This document shows positions 43,463-52,235 of a DNA stretch of 64,000 nucleotides, piece after piece (position 1 is the stretch's first letter; the number at the start of each line of letters is the position of its first letter). This DNA comes from Rathayibacter sp. VKM Ac-2879. Its GTDB lineage: Bacteria > Actinomycetota > Actinomycetes > Actinomycetales > Microbacteriaceae. The DNA lies in assembly GCF_015351245.1 (NCBI RefSeq), contig NZ_JADKSO010000003.1, positions 341,248 to 405,247 on the forward strand. Direction: 5' to 3'. The translations under genes and the position numbers were made by a program. The notes under the pieces are model-generated. The model was given only the letters and a program-made list of their open reading frames with translations. It did not search any database and was not told the DNA's origin.

Positions 43463-44689
43463 GTGTCCTCCACCACGCGCATCTCCGCCCGTATCGCCGC
43501 CATCGCCGAGTCCGCGACCCTCAAGGTCGACGCGAAGGCGAAGGCCCTCCAAGCGCAGGGGCGCCCGGTGATCTCGTACGCGGCGGGCGAGCCCGACTTC
43601 CGCACCCCGGAGCACATCGTCGAGGCGGCGTCGGCGGCCGTGCTCGACCCCAAGAACTACCGGTACACGCCGGCCGCTGGCCTCCCCGAGCTGCGGGAGG
43701 CGATCGCGGCGAAGACCGCACGCGACTCCGGCTGGGCGGTCGAGGCCTCGCAGGTCGTCGTCACCAACGGCGGCAAGCAGGCCGTCTACCAGGCGTTCCA
43801 GACGCTCCTCGACGAGGGCGACGAGGTGCTCGTGCCCACCCCTTACTGGACCACCTACCCCGAGGCCATCAAGCTGGCCGGAGGCGTCCAGGTCGACGTC
43901 TTCGCGGGCGCCGACCAGGGTTACCTCGTCACGGTCGAGCAACTCGAGGAGGCGCGCACCGAGCGCACGAAGGTCCTCCTCTTCGTCTCCCCCTCCAACC
44001 CGACCGGTGCCGTCTACTCGTCCGAGCAGACCCGCGCCATCGGGGAGTGGGCGCACGAGCACGGGCTCTGGGTCGTCGCGGACGAGATCTATCAGAACCT
44101 CGTCTACGCGATCGACGGCCAAGACGACGCGGGCCCGCTCGAGCGCGCGGCCTCGATCGCCGAGGCCGTCCCCGAGCTGCGCGATCGGACGATCCTCGTG
44201 AACGGCGTCGCCAAGACCTACGCGATGACGGGCTGGCGCGTGGGCTGGATGGTCGGCCCGGCCGATGCGATCACGGGCGCCGCAAACCTGCAGTCTCACC
44301 TCTCGAGCAACGTCTCGAACATCTCGCAGCGCGCGGCGATCGCTGCCCTCACGGGGCCGCAGGACGCCGCAGAGGAGATGCGTCGGGCCTTCGACCGCCG
44401 CCGCCGCACGATCGTCGCCGAACTGAACGCGATCGACGGCATCGAGTGCCCCACTCCGGGCGGCGCCTTCTACGTCTACCCCGACGTGAGCGGCCTCCTC
44501 CACCGCGAATGGCACGGCACGACGCCCACCACCTCGCTCGAGCTCGCCGATCTGATCCTCGAGCACGCCGAGGTCGCGACAGTCCCCGGTGAGGCCTTCG
44601 GGCCGAGCGGCTACCTCCGCCTGTCGTACGCGCTCGGCGACGACGCACTGCTCGAAGGGGTACGGCGCCTCCAGGCGCTCTTCGCCTGA
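43463..44689 (+). CDS. pyridoxal phosphate-dependent aminotransferase (aspartate type)
   Basis: Class I aminotransferase of 408 aa. Substrate loop [19 protein letters not shown]-binding Asp/Tyr in [11 protein letters not shown], the PLP Lys in [17 protein letters not shown], and substrate Arg in [11 protein letters not shown]. Most like AspC/AspAT of group I-beta, converting aspartate and 2-oxoglutarate to oxaloacetate and glutamate. Start GTG 43463 is leaderless; the upstream open frame to 43337 is tRNA-proximal DNA. Confidence 0.92.
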   Translation: MSSTTRISARIAAIAESATLKVDAKAKALQAQGRPVISYAAGEPDFRTPEHIVEAASAAVLDPKNYRYTPAAGLPELREAIAAKTARDSGWAVEASQVVVTNGGKQAVYQAFQTLLDEGDEVLVPTPYWTTYPEAIKLAGGVQVDVFAGADQGYLVTVEQLEEARTERTKVLLFVSPSNPTGAVYSSEQTRAIGEWAHEHGLWVVADEIYQNLVYAIDGQDDAGPLERAASIAEAVPELRDRTILVNGVAKTYAMTGWRVGWMVGPADAITGAANLQSHLSSNVSNISQRAAIAALTGPQDAAEEMRRAFDRRRRTIVAELNAIDGIECPTPGGAFYVYPDVSGLLHREWHGTTPTTSLELADLILEHAEVATVPGEAFGPSGYLRLSYALGDDALLEGVRRLQALFA

Positions 44690-44725
44690 TCCGGAGACGG
44701 CGATCCCGGAACGGCCCGGGACGCG

Positions 44726-45850
44726 CTAGATCGAGGTCCCGACGACGACCGGCTCCGGGTGCAGCAGCACCCCGAACTCGGCGAGGACGCGTCCCTGCAC
44801 GAAGCGTGCGAGTTCGGCGATGTCCTCCGCGCTCGCGCCTCCCCGGTTCGTGAGGGCGAGCGTGTGCTTGCTCGAGACCGCGGCCCGCGAGCCGGGGAGC
44901 GCGAAGCCCCTCGAGACTCCGGCGTGCTCGATGAGCCAGGCGGCGCTGAGCTTGACGAGTCCGCCTCCGGAATCGGGAACGGGCAGACCGATCGGTCGTC
45001 CCGCCGCGACGTCGGCGAGCGGCGTCGCCACTCCCGTCTCGGCGGACGGCTCGACGGGCCAGCGCGGAGCGGCGGGAGGCAGCCCGCCGGCGAACGCGTG
45101 GGTGACCACGGGGTTCGTGAAGAAGGAACCGGCGCTCGCGGTGTCCGGGTCATCGGGATCCAGGACCATGCCCTTCGCCGCGCGCAGCCGGAGCACGGTC
45201 TCGCGCACCTCCGCCGCGCTCACGCGATCGCCGAGCGCGACGCCGAGCGCCGTGGCGAGTTGCGCGTAGGCGACGGGCGAGCCGGCGTCGGCCTTCGCCT
45301 CCTCGAGACGGAACTCGACGGCGAGCACTGCGCCCCGACGCCCCTGCTTGAGGACCGAGGTGCGGTAGCCGAGGTCGAGCTCGTCGGCCGCGAGACGGAC
45401 CGGTTCGCGCGTGCCCTCGTCGAGGAAGGTGACCGCCACGAGGGTGTCCGAGAGCTCTTGACCATAGGCGCCGATGTTCTGCACGGGCGAGGCACCGACT
45501 GTGCCGGGGATGCCGCTGAGCGCCTCGAGCCCGACCCAGCCACGCTCCACGGTCGCCGCGACCAGGCCGTCCCACGACTCCCCCGCCTGCACACGGAGAT
45601 GGACGAGCCCTTCGTCGGCGCAGTCGAGCCGTTCGATCCCGGAGGTGCGCACCCGCACGACGGTGCCCTCGATGCCGTCGTCACCGACGAGCAGGTTCGA
45701 GCCGCCACCGACGAGCAGCCAGGGCTCCTCCGTGCTCCAGAGCTGCACGAGCGTCTCGACGAGCTCGGCCTCGGTGGCCGGCTCGAGCAGGCTTTCGGCA
45801 GGTCCGCCGACACGCAGGGTGGTGAGGGACGAGAGGAGGGGAGCGCTCAT
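44726..45850 (-). CDS. murB: UDP-N-acetylmuramate dehydrogenase
   Basis: FAD enzyme of peptidoglycan precursor synthesis; 374 aa. FAD-binding motif LLVGGGSNLLVGDDGIEG, active-site region GLEALSGIPGTVGASPVQNIGAYGQE with catalytic Ser in the later GSFFTNPVV, and SAAWLIEHAGVSRGF near the C-terminus, as in type I MurB. Its ATG overlaps the end of the MaoC-like gene (ATGA), placing it third in a three-gene coupled operon. Confidence 0.96.
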   Translation of the reverse strand: MSAPLLSSLTTLRVGGPAESLLEPATEAELVETLVQLWSTEEPWLLVGGGSNLLVGDDGIEGTVVRVRTSGIERLDCADEGLVHLRVQAGESWDGLVAATVERGWVGLEALSGIPGTVGASPVQNIGAYGQELSDTLVAVTFLDEGTREPVRLAADELDLGYRTSVLKQGRRGAVLAVEFRLEEAKADAGSPVAYAQLATALGVALGDRVSAAEVRETVLRLRAAKGMVLDPDDPDTASAGSFFTNPVVTHAFAGGLPPAAPRWPVEPSAETGVATPLADVAAGRPIGLPVPDSGGGLVKLSAAWLIEHAGVSRGFALPGSRAAVSSKHTLALTNRGGASAEDIAELARFVQGRVLAEFGVLLHPEPVVVGTSI

Positions 45851-46278
45851 CGAGCCTCGAGCTGGACGCGCGCCTGCGCTTTGCCGAGCACGGACTGGCC
45901 GGCGACCGAGACCGCGAGGTCGATCCGAGCCCAGCCGGCCTCGGTGTCGAGGGCACCGACCTTCGCCGTGACGTCGAGGAGGGCACCCTCGCGCGGGTCG
46001 ACCACGACGGGACGGGTGAAGCGCACCTGATAGTCGACGACCGCGCCGGGATCGCCGACCCAGTCGACGACGACCTGAACCGCGGTCCCCATCGTCAGCA
46101 TCCCGTGGGCGAGGACGCCCGGCAGCCCGACGTCGGCCGCGATGTCGTCGCGGTAGTGGATCGGGTTGAAGTCGCCGGAGGCGCCGGCGTAGCGAACGAG
46201 CGTGCCGCGCTCGAGGAGGAAGCTGCGCTCGGCGACGACCTCGCCGACGGTCAGCTCCGTGAGGACGGGGCTGCTCAT
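45847..46278 (-). CDS. MaoC-like hotdog dehydratase (HadB type)
   Basis: Single-hotdog (R)-hydratase of 143 aa with the hydratase motif YAGASGDFNPIHYRDD, containing catalytic Asp and His, and GVLAHGMLTMG. Partner of the next gene upstream in a heterodimer like mycobacterial HadAB, which dehydrates 3-hydroxyacyl thioesters in fatty acid elongation. ATGA overlaps on both sides with the FAS1-like gene and murB. Confidence 0.88.
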   Translation of the reverse strand: MSSPVLTELTVGEVVAERSFLLERGTLVRYAGASGDFNPIHYRDDIAADVGLPGVLAHGMLTMGTAVQVVVDWVGDPGAVVDYQVRFTRPVVVDPREGALLDVTAKVGALDTEAGWARIDLAVSVAGQSVLGKAQARVQLEAR

Positions 46279-46721
46279 TCGCCACCCCTGACCACGAGCG
46301 TCGAGACGGCGGTGACGACGTGCTCCCCGTTCGCGTCGACCATCGCCGACTCGGAGGTGACCATCGAGTGCGCGCCAAGGCTCTTGATGCTCGAGACCGT
46401 GAGCGTGGCCGTCAGCTCGTCGCCCGCGACGATCGGCCGCGAGGAGGTGAAGCGCTGGTCGCCGTGCACGACACGGTCGAAGTCGATGCCGGCATCCGGC
46501 TCGGCGAGCAACTGCGCGAGCGTGTACTCCTGCAGGACGACGGGGAAGGTGGGCGGAGCGACGAGGTCGGCGTAGCCGGCGGCGCGCGCGGCCTCGACGT
46601 CGTGGTGGAGGGGAGAGGTCGCCGAGACGGCTCGCGCGAACTCGCGCACCTTCTCTCGCCCCACCTGATAGGGCTCCGTGGGCGCGAAGACGCGCCCGAC
46701 GAGTTCGGTGTTCACTGGCAC
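46275..46721 (-). CDS. FAS1-like dehydratase-domain protein (HadA type)
   Basis: Hotdog protein of 148 aa of the MaoC N-terminal group: PYQVGREKVREFARAV, YADLVAPPTFPVVL and VVHGDQRFTSSRPIVAGDEL are typical of HadA/HadC. Lacks the catalytic motif and forms the structural half of the heterodimer (family knowledge). GTG at 46721 is preceded by TAGGAT at 6 nt, a leaderless start for the hadA-hadB-murB operon. Confidence 0.88.
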   Translation of the reverse strand: MPVNTELVGRVFAPTEPYQVGREKVREFARAVSATSPLHHDVEAARAAGYADLVAPPTFPVVLQEYTLAQLLAEPDAGIDFDRVVHGDQRFTSSRPIVAGDELTATLTVSSIKSLGAHSMVTSESAMVDANGEHVVTAVSTLVVRGGE

Positions 46722-46727
46722 CCGGCC

Positions 46728-46733
46728 ATCCTA
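46728..46733 (-). promoter_or_regulatory. -10 element of the hadAB-like/murB operon
   Basis: On the minus strand TAGGAT is followed by GGCCGG (6 nt) and the GTG start at 46721; leaderless transcription of the whole operon is likely. Confidence 0.5.
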
Positions 46734-46850
46734 GGCGCAGGGTTCCGACCGCCTCGGGCACAGAAGCGCCCGAGCACGTCGAGATGGCCATTCTCAATTT
46801 CCCATCCGCGTATGGCTGACCGCGGGGCGTTCTTCTTCGAAGCTGGCCGC

Positions 46851-47138
46851 ATGTCGACACCCACGCCCGAGCGAGACTGGGCAGCCTATGCCCGCGAGCT
46901 CGGTACCAATCTGCACCGAGCCCGCATCGCCAAGGGAGCGAGCCAGGAGCGCATCGCGCACGCGGCCGGGCTCGCCGGCTACACCTATCAGAAGTTCGAG
47001 AAGGGCGAGTCGAAGCCGGGTTCGCCGGCGAATCCGACTCTGCACACCCTGCTCGCACTCTGCGAGGCGCTGGACGTCGACCTGATGGAGATCCTCCCGC
47101 CGACCCCGCCCCGCCGCTCACCCGGAGGCACCGAGTAG
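46851..47138 (+). CDS. XRE-family helix-turn-helix regulator
   Basis: Small Cro/CI-like protein of 95 aa: one HTH (LGTNLHRARIAKGASQERIAHAAGLAGYTYQKFEKG, about 15-50) and a short C-terminal TLHTLLALCEALDVDLMEIL helix. No effector domain. Start ATG at 46851 or 46812; the shorter is preferred because the extra residues are hydrophobic and not family-like. Its end overlaps the convergent DUF6907-like gene by 21 bp. Confidence 0.83.
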   Translation: MSTPTPERDWAAYARELGTNLHRARIAKGASQERIAHAAGLAGYTYQKFEKGESKPGSPANPTLHTLLALCEALDVDLMEILPPTPPRRSPGGTE

Positions 47139-47453
47139 CGCCAGCACCGTCTGGACGCCACGAGCCAGTCGCGCGGACGAGCTGAGATCGAGGTCGAGCA
47201 CGCCGAGCCCGTCGGCCTCGAGTCGCAGGCGGGCCTCGCCGCTGCCCGGTCGGCAGAGCGAGACGTGCACCGTCTCCGCGAACGGGTCCCGCTCCGATTC
47301 TGCGTCCGCCCAGAGGACCGTCGGTATCGAGAGCGCCGGCGAGCGGTGCAGCCGCTCCTTCGGCGGCACGAGCTCGTCGTGCTCACCCGCGCACCACCGA
47401 GGGCACTCGTCGTCATTCCTGTCGTCCAGTCGTCCATCCACGTTCCGCACCAA
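47118..47453 (-). CDS. small CxxWC protein, DUF6907-like
   Basis: Protein of up to 111 aa. The N-terminal ECPRWCAGEHDE and the following HRS give a Cys/Cys/His/His pattern of possible zinc binding, and the C-terminal part is a beta-rich domain ending in a helix (ARLARGVQTVLALLG). DUF6907-like proteins accompany regulators in actinobacteria, role unknown. Start uncertain: TTG 47453, GTG 47450 or GTG 47441. Overlaps the XRE gene tail-to-tail. Confidence 0.65.
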   Translation of the reverse strand: MVRNVDGRLDDRNDDECPRWCAGEHDELVPPKERLHRSPALSIPTVLWADAESERDPFAETVHVSLCRPGSGEARLRLEADGLGVLDLDLSSSARLARGVQTVLALLGASG

Positions 47454-47648
47454 TCGCTCGAGGAGGCAAGCCCACCAGGCGGTACCGACATCGAGGCACT
47501 CCTTCGCCCCCGATCCCCGCGTGCTGTGGACAGGAGGCCTCCTCCGATGGGCTGTGGAGGAGCAGGGTCAGAATCCCATACTTAGATGGTGAACGACGTT
47601 CCGCCGCGAACGGCGGGTGCGCAGGGTTCCGTGGCGCGATCCGCCACC

Positions 47649-48254
47649 TCAGCGGTGCACGATCAGCCAGGTCGCGACCGTGAGCTGGGAGCCGTTGTTG
47701 ACCATCCGGTGGGGCCGCGCGCAGGGGAAGGTGATCGCGTCACCGGGGGCGAGGACCACGACCTCGTCCTCGAACTCGATCGTGAGCTCGCCGCAGCTCA
47801 CCGTCCCCAGCTCGAAGCCGTCATGTCGGAGGAACCGCCGATGGGCGGTCGACGTCGCTCCCGGCGGATACGTCGACTCGAAGAAGTCGACGGCATCGAG
47901 GCGACTCGGCGCGAGACGGCGGAAAAGCACCCCGCCCTCGAGCACCACGGGCGCCGCACCCGCGCGAACCACCGCCGTCTCGACCTCGGAGCCCGGCGCC
48001 TCCTGACCGAACACGGCCGCGAGCGGCACACCCAGAACCTCGACGAGGGCGATGAGCCGGCCCACCGAGGGCTGCATCGCACCACGCTCGATCTGAGAGA
48101 CGGCGCTCACCGAGATCCCGAGCCGGCCCGCGACCGCCTTCAACGACAGTCCGGAGGCGCGCCGCAGCTCGCGCAGGCGCGGCCCGAGACCCTCCGTGTC
48201 GACGCTCCCGCCCGCTGGCACGCCCTCGGCTCCAGAGTCACTCGGGAACACCAC
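47649..48254 (-). CDS. XRE-family regulator with C-terminal cupin sensor domain
   Basis: Regulator of 201 aa: HTH (LRELRRASGLSLKAVAGRLGISVSAVSQIERG, about 27-58) and a cupin_2 domain (about 125-195; FELGTVSCGELTIEFED, APGDAITFPCARPHRM). This domain pairing (PuuR/AlpA-like) senses a small metabolite. GTG start with GAGGAGGAGGG upstream. Divergent from the NCS1 transporter-racemase operon, whose regulator it probably is. Confidence 0.9.
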   Translation of the reverse strand: MVFPSDSGAEGVPAGGSVDTEGLGPRLRELRRASGLSLKAVAGRLGISVSAVSQIERGAMQPSVGRLIALVEVLGVPLAAVFGQEAPGSEVETAVVRAGAAPVVLEGGVLFRRLAPSRLDAVDFFESTYPPGATSTAHRRFLRHDGFELGTVSCGELTIEFEDEVVVLAPGDAITFPCARPHRMVNNGSQLTVATWLIVHR

Positions 48255-48335
48255 GCGAACCCTCCTCCTCGAACGTCACACAGCTGTAACGGACCCGAAA
48301 CGAATGCCGGGCCCGGCGGTCGTACCTTGGCTCGC

Positions 48336-48353
48336 GTGAAGTCATCACTTCAC
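48336..48353. promoter_or_regulatory. candidate operator for the XRE-cupin regulator
   Basis: GTGAAGT-CATC-ACTTCAC is a 7+4+7 inverted repeat between the divergent regulator and transporter genes. Confidence 0.45.
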
Positions 48354-48479
48354 ACTCGTCGCTCCTCGTGGCGCCGACCTCGAGCCCTGACCGGACCGGC
48401 GTCGATCGCCCCGACCACCCTGACACATCCGCTCCGTGCCGACTCTGCGCACGACCGCCCCGAGAGGTGGATTCCCACC

Positions 48480-50051
48480 ATGACCGACCGCGCCACCGCA
48501 CCTCGCGTCGACCTGCCCGTCGTCGACTCCCCCGACCTGCCCGCCGGCGCCCCGCTGATCAAGCCGGGGTACGACGATCGGCTCTCCAACGACGATCTCG
48601 CCCCCCTCGCGAAGCAGCGTTGGTCGAGCTACAACATCTTCGCCTTCTGGATGTCGGATGTGCACAGCGTGGGAGGCTACGTGACCGCCGGCTCGCTGTT
48701 TGCTCTCGGGCTGGCCGGGTGGCAGGTGCTGGTCGCCCTCGTCGTCGGAATCGTGATCGTCCAGATCTTCTGCAACCTGGTCGCCAAGCCCAGCCAGGTC
48801 ACGGGCGTGCCCTACCCCGTCATCAACCGCGCGATCTTCGGCATCCGCGGGGCGAACATCCCCGCGATCATCCGCGGACTGATCGCCATCGCCTGGTACG
48901 GCGTGCAGACCTATCTCGCGGCGCAGTCGCTGAACATCGTCTTCCTCAAGTTCTTCCCCGGGATGGCCGCGCTCAACACTCCGGAAGCCTCCTTCCTCGG
49001 CCTGTCCGCGCTGGGCTACCTCTCGTATGCGATCCTCTGGATCGCCCAGGCCGCGCTGTTCTGGCGCGGCATGGAGTCAATCCGCCGCTTCATCGACTGG
49101 GCGGGCCCGGCGGTGTACGTCGTGATGCTGATCCTCGCGATCTACCTCGTCTCGCAGGCCGGCTGGGAGAACATCTCGCTCACTCTCGGTTCCGGCGAGC
49201 CCCTCGACTTCGCCGCGTCGATCCCGGTGATGATCTCGGCCGTCGCGCTCGTCGTTGCCTACTTCTCGGGACCGATGCTCAACTTCGGCGACTTCTCGCG
49301 CTACGCCCGCAGCTACAAGGCCGTGAAGAAGGGCAACTTCCTCGGCCTGCCGATCAACTTCCTCTTCTTCTCGCTGCTCACCGTGATCACCGCCTCCGCG
49401 ACCGTGCCGGTCTTCGGCGAGCTGATCACCGACCCGATCCAAACGGTCGAGCGGATCGACACCTGGTTCGCCGTCCTGCTGGGCGGGCTCACCTTCGTGA
49501 TCGCCACGATCGGGATCAACATCGTCGCGAACTTCATCTCACCCGCGTTCGACTTCTCGAACGTGAACCCGAAGAAGATCAGCTGGCGGATGGGCGGCAT
49601 GATCGCCGCCGTCGGCTCGGTGCTGCTCACCCCGTGGAACTGGTACTCGAACGACACCGCGATCCACTACACGCTCGGGATCCTCGGCGCCCTGATCGGC
49701 CCGCTGTTCGGCGTGCTCATCGCCGGCTACTACGTGATCAGCCGCCAGCGGGTCTGGGTCGACGACCTCTACTCGATGAACGAGAAGGGCCGCTACTGGT
49801 TCTCGAAGGGGTTCAATCCCAACGCCGTGTGGGCGACCGCGATCGGCGGAGTCCCCTCCGTCCTCTCGGTCCTCGTCCCGCGCTGGATCGAGGAGGCGGG
49901 CGGCGCCTCCTTCACCTGGCTCGGCGACTACAGCTGGTTCATCGGCTGCGGGCTCGGCTTCGTCGCCATGGCGGTGCTCGAGCGCCGGGCGCCGCGGATC
50001 GCGCGGCTCGAGGAGGACCTCGAGAATGTGAGCGACGGCGCGCTCGTCTGA
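48480..50051 (+). CDS. NCS1-family nucleobase/hydantoin/allantoin cation symporter
   Basis: Membrane transporter of 523 aa with about twelve helices. NCS1 signatures: KQRWSSYNIFAFWMSDVHSVGGYV at TM1 and the central GPMLNFGDFSRYARSYK. These import allantoin, hydantoins, uracil or cytosine with a cation; the neighbouring hydantoin/Asp-Glu racemase favours a hydantoin or allantoin derivative. GAGAGGTGG lies 9 nt before the ATG. Followed 61 nt later by the racemase gene. Confidence 0.93.
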   Translation: MTDRATAPRVDLPVVDSPDLPAGAPLIKPGYDDRLSNDDLAPLAKQRWSSYNIFAFWMSDVHSVGGYVTAGSLFALGLAGWQVLVALVVGIVIVQIFCNLVAKPSQVTGVPYPVINRAIFGIRGANIPAIIRGLIAIAWYGVQTYLAAQSLNIVFLKFFPGMAALNTPEASFLGLSALGYLSYAILWIAQAALFWRGMESIRRFIDWAGPAVYVVMLILAIYLVSQAGWENISLTLGSGEPLDFAASIPVMISAVALVVAYFSGPMLNFGDFSRYARSYKAVKKGNFLGLPINFLFFSLLTVITASATVPVFGELITDPIQTVERIDTWFAVLLGGLTFVIATIGINIVANFISPAFDFSNVNPKKISWRMGGMIAAVGSVLLTPWNWYSNDTAIHYTLGILGALIGPLFGVLIAGYYVISRQRVWVDDLYSMNEKGRYWFSKGFNPNAVWATAIGGVPSVLSVLVPRWIEEAGGASFTWLGDYSWFIGCGLGFVAMAVLERRAPRIARLEEDLENVSDGALV

Positions 50052-50112
50052 CCCGGGGAGGGGTGGCACGACGAGGCCGCCCCTCCCCTTTCTCCCGTTG
50101 ATCGAGGACAGC

Positions 50113-50847
50113 ATGCTCATCACCGTCATCAACCCGAACACCAGCGTCTCGATGACCGAGACGATCGGCCGCGCCGCGCGTTCGGTCGCCTCCATCGGCA
50201 CCGAGATCGCCGCGGTGACTCCTCCCATGGGGCCGGCCTCGATCGAGAGCCACTACGACGAGGCCCTCGCGGTACCCGGGGTGCTGCACGAGATCGCACG
50301 AGCGGAGGCGGCGGGGAGCGACGGCGCCGTGATCGCCTGCTTCGGCGACCCGGGCGTCGATGCCGCCCGAGAGGTCGCGAGCGGCCCGGTGATCGGCGTC
50401 GCTGAGGCGGCGATGCACATGGCGACGCTCGTCGGCCGGGGCTTCAGCGTGGTCACGACGCTGTCGCGCACGAGCGGTCGCGCGTGGGACATCGCGCAAC
50501 GGGCCGGCTTCGGCGAGGCGTGCCGGCAGGTCCGCGCGTGCGACGTCCCTGTCCTGGAGCTGGAGGATCCTCGCTCCGACGCGCGCCGGCTGATCCTCGC
50601 GGAGTGCCGCGCCGCCCTGGCCGCTGACGGATCGGACTCGATCGTGCTCGGCTGCGCCGGCATGGCCGATCTCTGCCGCGACCTCTCGCGCGAGCTCGGC
50701 GTGCCCGTGATCGACGGGGTCGTCTCGGCCGTGCGCCTGGTCGAGGGCCTCGTGGCGATGGGAGTCACGACCTCGCGCCGCGACGAGTTCGCCACTCCGC
50801 GCGCCAAGGCGATGAGCGGGCTGCTCGCTCCGTTCGAGCTCGCCTGA
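50113..50847 (+). CDS. aspartate/glutamate/hydantoin racemase-family protein
   Basis: Asp/Glu racemase-fold protein of 244 aa. N-terminal MLITVINPNTSVSMTE, catalytic cysteines in VIACFGDPG and IVLGCAGMADL, at the two-base positions used by hydantoin and allantoin racemases. It would convert the imported hydantoin between enantiomers before a hydantoinase acts; no hydantoinase or carbamoylase is in the window. ATG at 50113 with GAGGA upstream is preferred over TTG at 50098. Confidence 0.9.
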   Translation: MLITVINPNTSVSMTETIGRAARSVASIGTEIAAVTPPMGPASIESHYDEALAVPGVLHEIARAEAAGSDGAVIACFGDPGVDAAREVASGPVIGVAEAAMHMATLVGRGFSVVTTLSRTSGRAWDIAQRAGFGEACRQVRACDVPVLELEDPRSDARRLILAECRAALAADGSDSIVLGCAGMADLCRDLSRELGVPVIDGVVSAVRLVEGLVAMGVTTSRRDEFATPRAKAMSGLLAPFELA

Positions 50848-50862
50848 GACCTGACGCACGAG

Positions 50863-50892
50863 GGGCCCGGGAGTGGTGACTCCCGGGCCCTT
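50863..50892. terminator. bidirectional terminator
   Basis: GGGCCCGGGAGT (50863-50874) and ACTCCCGGGCCC (50879-50890) form a perfect 12-bp stem with a GGTG tetraloop, between the convergent racemase and surface-protein genes. Confidence 0.78.
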
Positions 50893-50909
50893 CCTGCACT
50901 GTCGAGCGG

Positions 50910-52067
50910 TCAGCGCTGCTGCGTGAGGCGGCGTCGGCGCGTCACGACGAGCGTGACGAGGCCGAGCGCCAGCAGAACGAGCGCACCCGAGCCGATGCCC
51001 GCGGTCTCGACGCCCGTGGCGGCGAGGGTGGTGCCGCCGGACGTCGTGGTGGCGGCCCCTGAGGCGACAGTCAAGTGGACCTGGTCGCCGACGAACTCGC
51101 GACCGGTCTCCCCGCCGTCGATGAACCCGGCGATGGTGACGCGGACGTCATTGTGTCCGGGGGTGGTCGCGTAGGTCTTGGTAGCACCGGGGAAGTAGCC
51201 GCCGTCGAAGGGGATCGAGCCGAGCAGGACCGGGGTGAAGCCGTCGAGCTCGTTCGGGCGCTCGTAGTCGAACGACCAGATCCGGACCTCGCCGCGCGGG
51301 ACGCAGGCGATCGTGCCGATCTCCGGGACGGTGACGGTGACGGAGCGGACACCGGCCGTCGCGGTCACCGGACCGGAGAGGGCCTCCACGATGTAGTTGT
51401 TGTTCGCGCCCAGGCAGGCGTCCAGATCGGTGACGTACAGCGTCTGCACCTGCGTGTAGGGCTCGAGGATCCAGAGAGCGGCTCCGTCGACGTAGTCGAT
51501 GACGGTCACGGTGACGGTGTACTCGCGAGTGGTGCGGACGGGCACCGTCAGGGTTCCGCCTGCGTAGCCCTCCTCGGTCACACCGACCTCGGCGCTCGCG
51601 ATGTCGTCGGTGGTCTCAGAGTAGGTCGGCATGATCGCGAGGATGATCGTCGACGCATCGGTGCAGTCCGCGAGCTCGGACGGCGGGATGCTCGCCGTCA
51701 CGACACCGGGGACCGACAGATCGACGGTGAGCGCAGCCGCATCGAACGGGAGCGCCGGCGGTGCGGACTGGTCGCAGACCGGAGCAGGAGCGGCGCTCGG
51801 CTCGGCGGACGGAGCCGGGGTCGCCTCGGGGCTCACCGTCGGAGTCGGCGCGACGGTCGGCTCCGGTGTGCTGGGCGTCGGCGCCCCCGTCGGAGTCGCC
51901 GTCGGCTCGGGAGTCGCGGTCGGTGAGGCCGTGGCGGTCACCGTCGGCTCCGGAGTACTGGTGCTCGCGGCCGCCCCCGGCGCGAGAAGACCGGCGGCGA
52001 GGCCGACGGCGAGGGTGAGGCACGCGAGACGCGAACGAGAGCGGCGAGGAGCCCCTCGGTGAGACAT
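50910..52067 (-). CDS. secreted LAxTG-anchored surface protein
   Basis: Surface protein of 385 aa: signal peptide (1-35), a long Pro/Thr/Ala/Glu low-complexity stretch (about 36-92), an unassigned domain with several cysteines (C98, C137 and others) and beta-rich repeats, then LAATG at 348-352, a hydrophobic helix and a basic tail RRRRLTQQR. The LAxTG motif indicates class E sortase anchoring. GAAGGAA before the ATG. No enzymatic motif recognised; an adhesin or wall-structural protein is possible. Confidence 0.8.
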   Translation of the reverse strand: MSHRGAPRRSRSRLACLTLAVGLAAGLLAPGAAASTSTPEPTVTATASPTATPEPTATPTGAPTPSTPEPTVAPTPTVSPEATPAPSAEPSAAPAPVCDQSAPPALPFDAAALTVDLSVPGVVTASIPPSELADCTDASTIILAIMPTYSETTDDIASAEVGVTEEGYAGGTLTVPVRTTREYTVTVTVIDYVDGAALWILEPYTQVQTLYVTDLDACLGANNNYIVEALSGPVTATAGVRSVTVTVPEIGTIACVPRGEVRIWSFDYERPNELDGFTPVLLGSIPFDGGYFPGATKTYATTPGHNDVRVTIAGFIDGGETGREFVGDQVHLTVASGAATTTSGGTTLAATGVETAGIGSGALVLLALGLVTLVVTRRRRLTQQR

Positions 52068-52235
52068 GGATGTATTCCTTCTCGAGAATGTGGGAGTGGG
52101 ATCGGCGCCGAAGCTGCCCCCGTAGCGCCTGGCTGATGTCTATCAGTCGACTGAACGCCTCCACATCCACCGTGCGATCAGGTTGTGCATCGATCGGATA
52201 ACGGGGCCTCGCCCTGCCTCTGCGAGGATCGGGGA

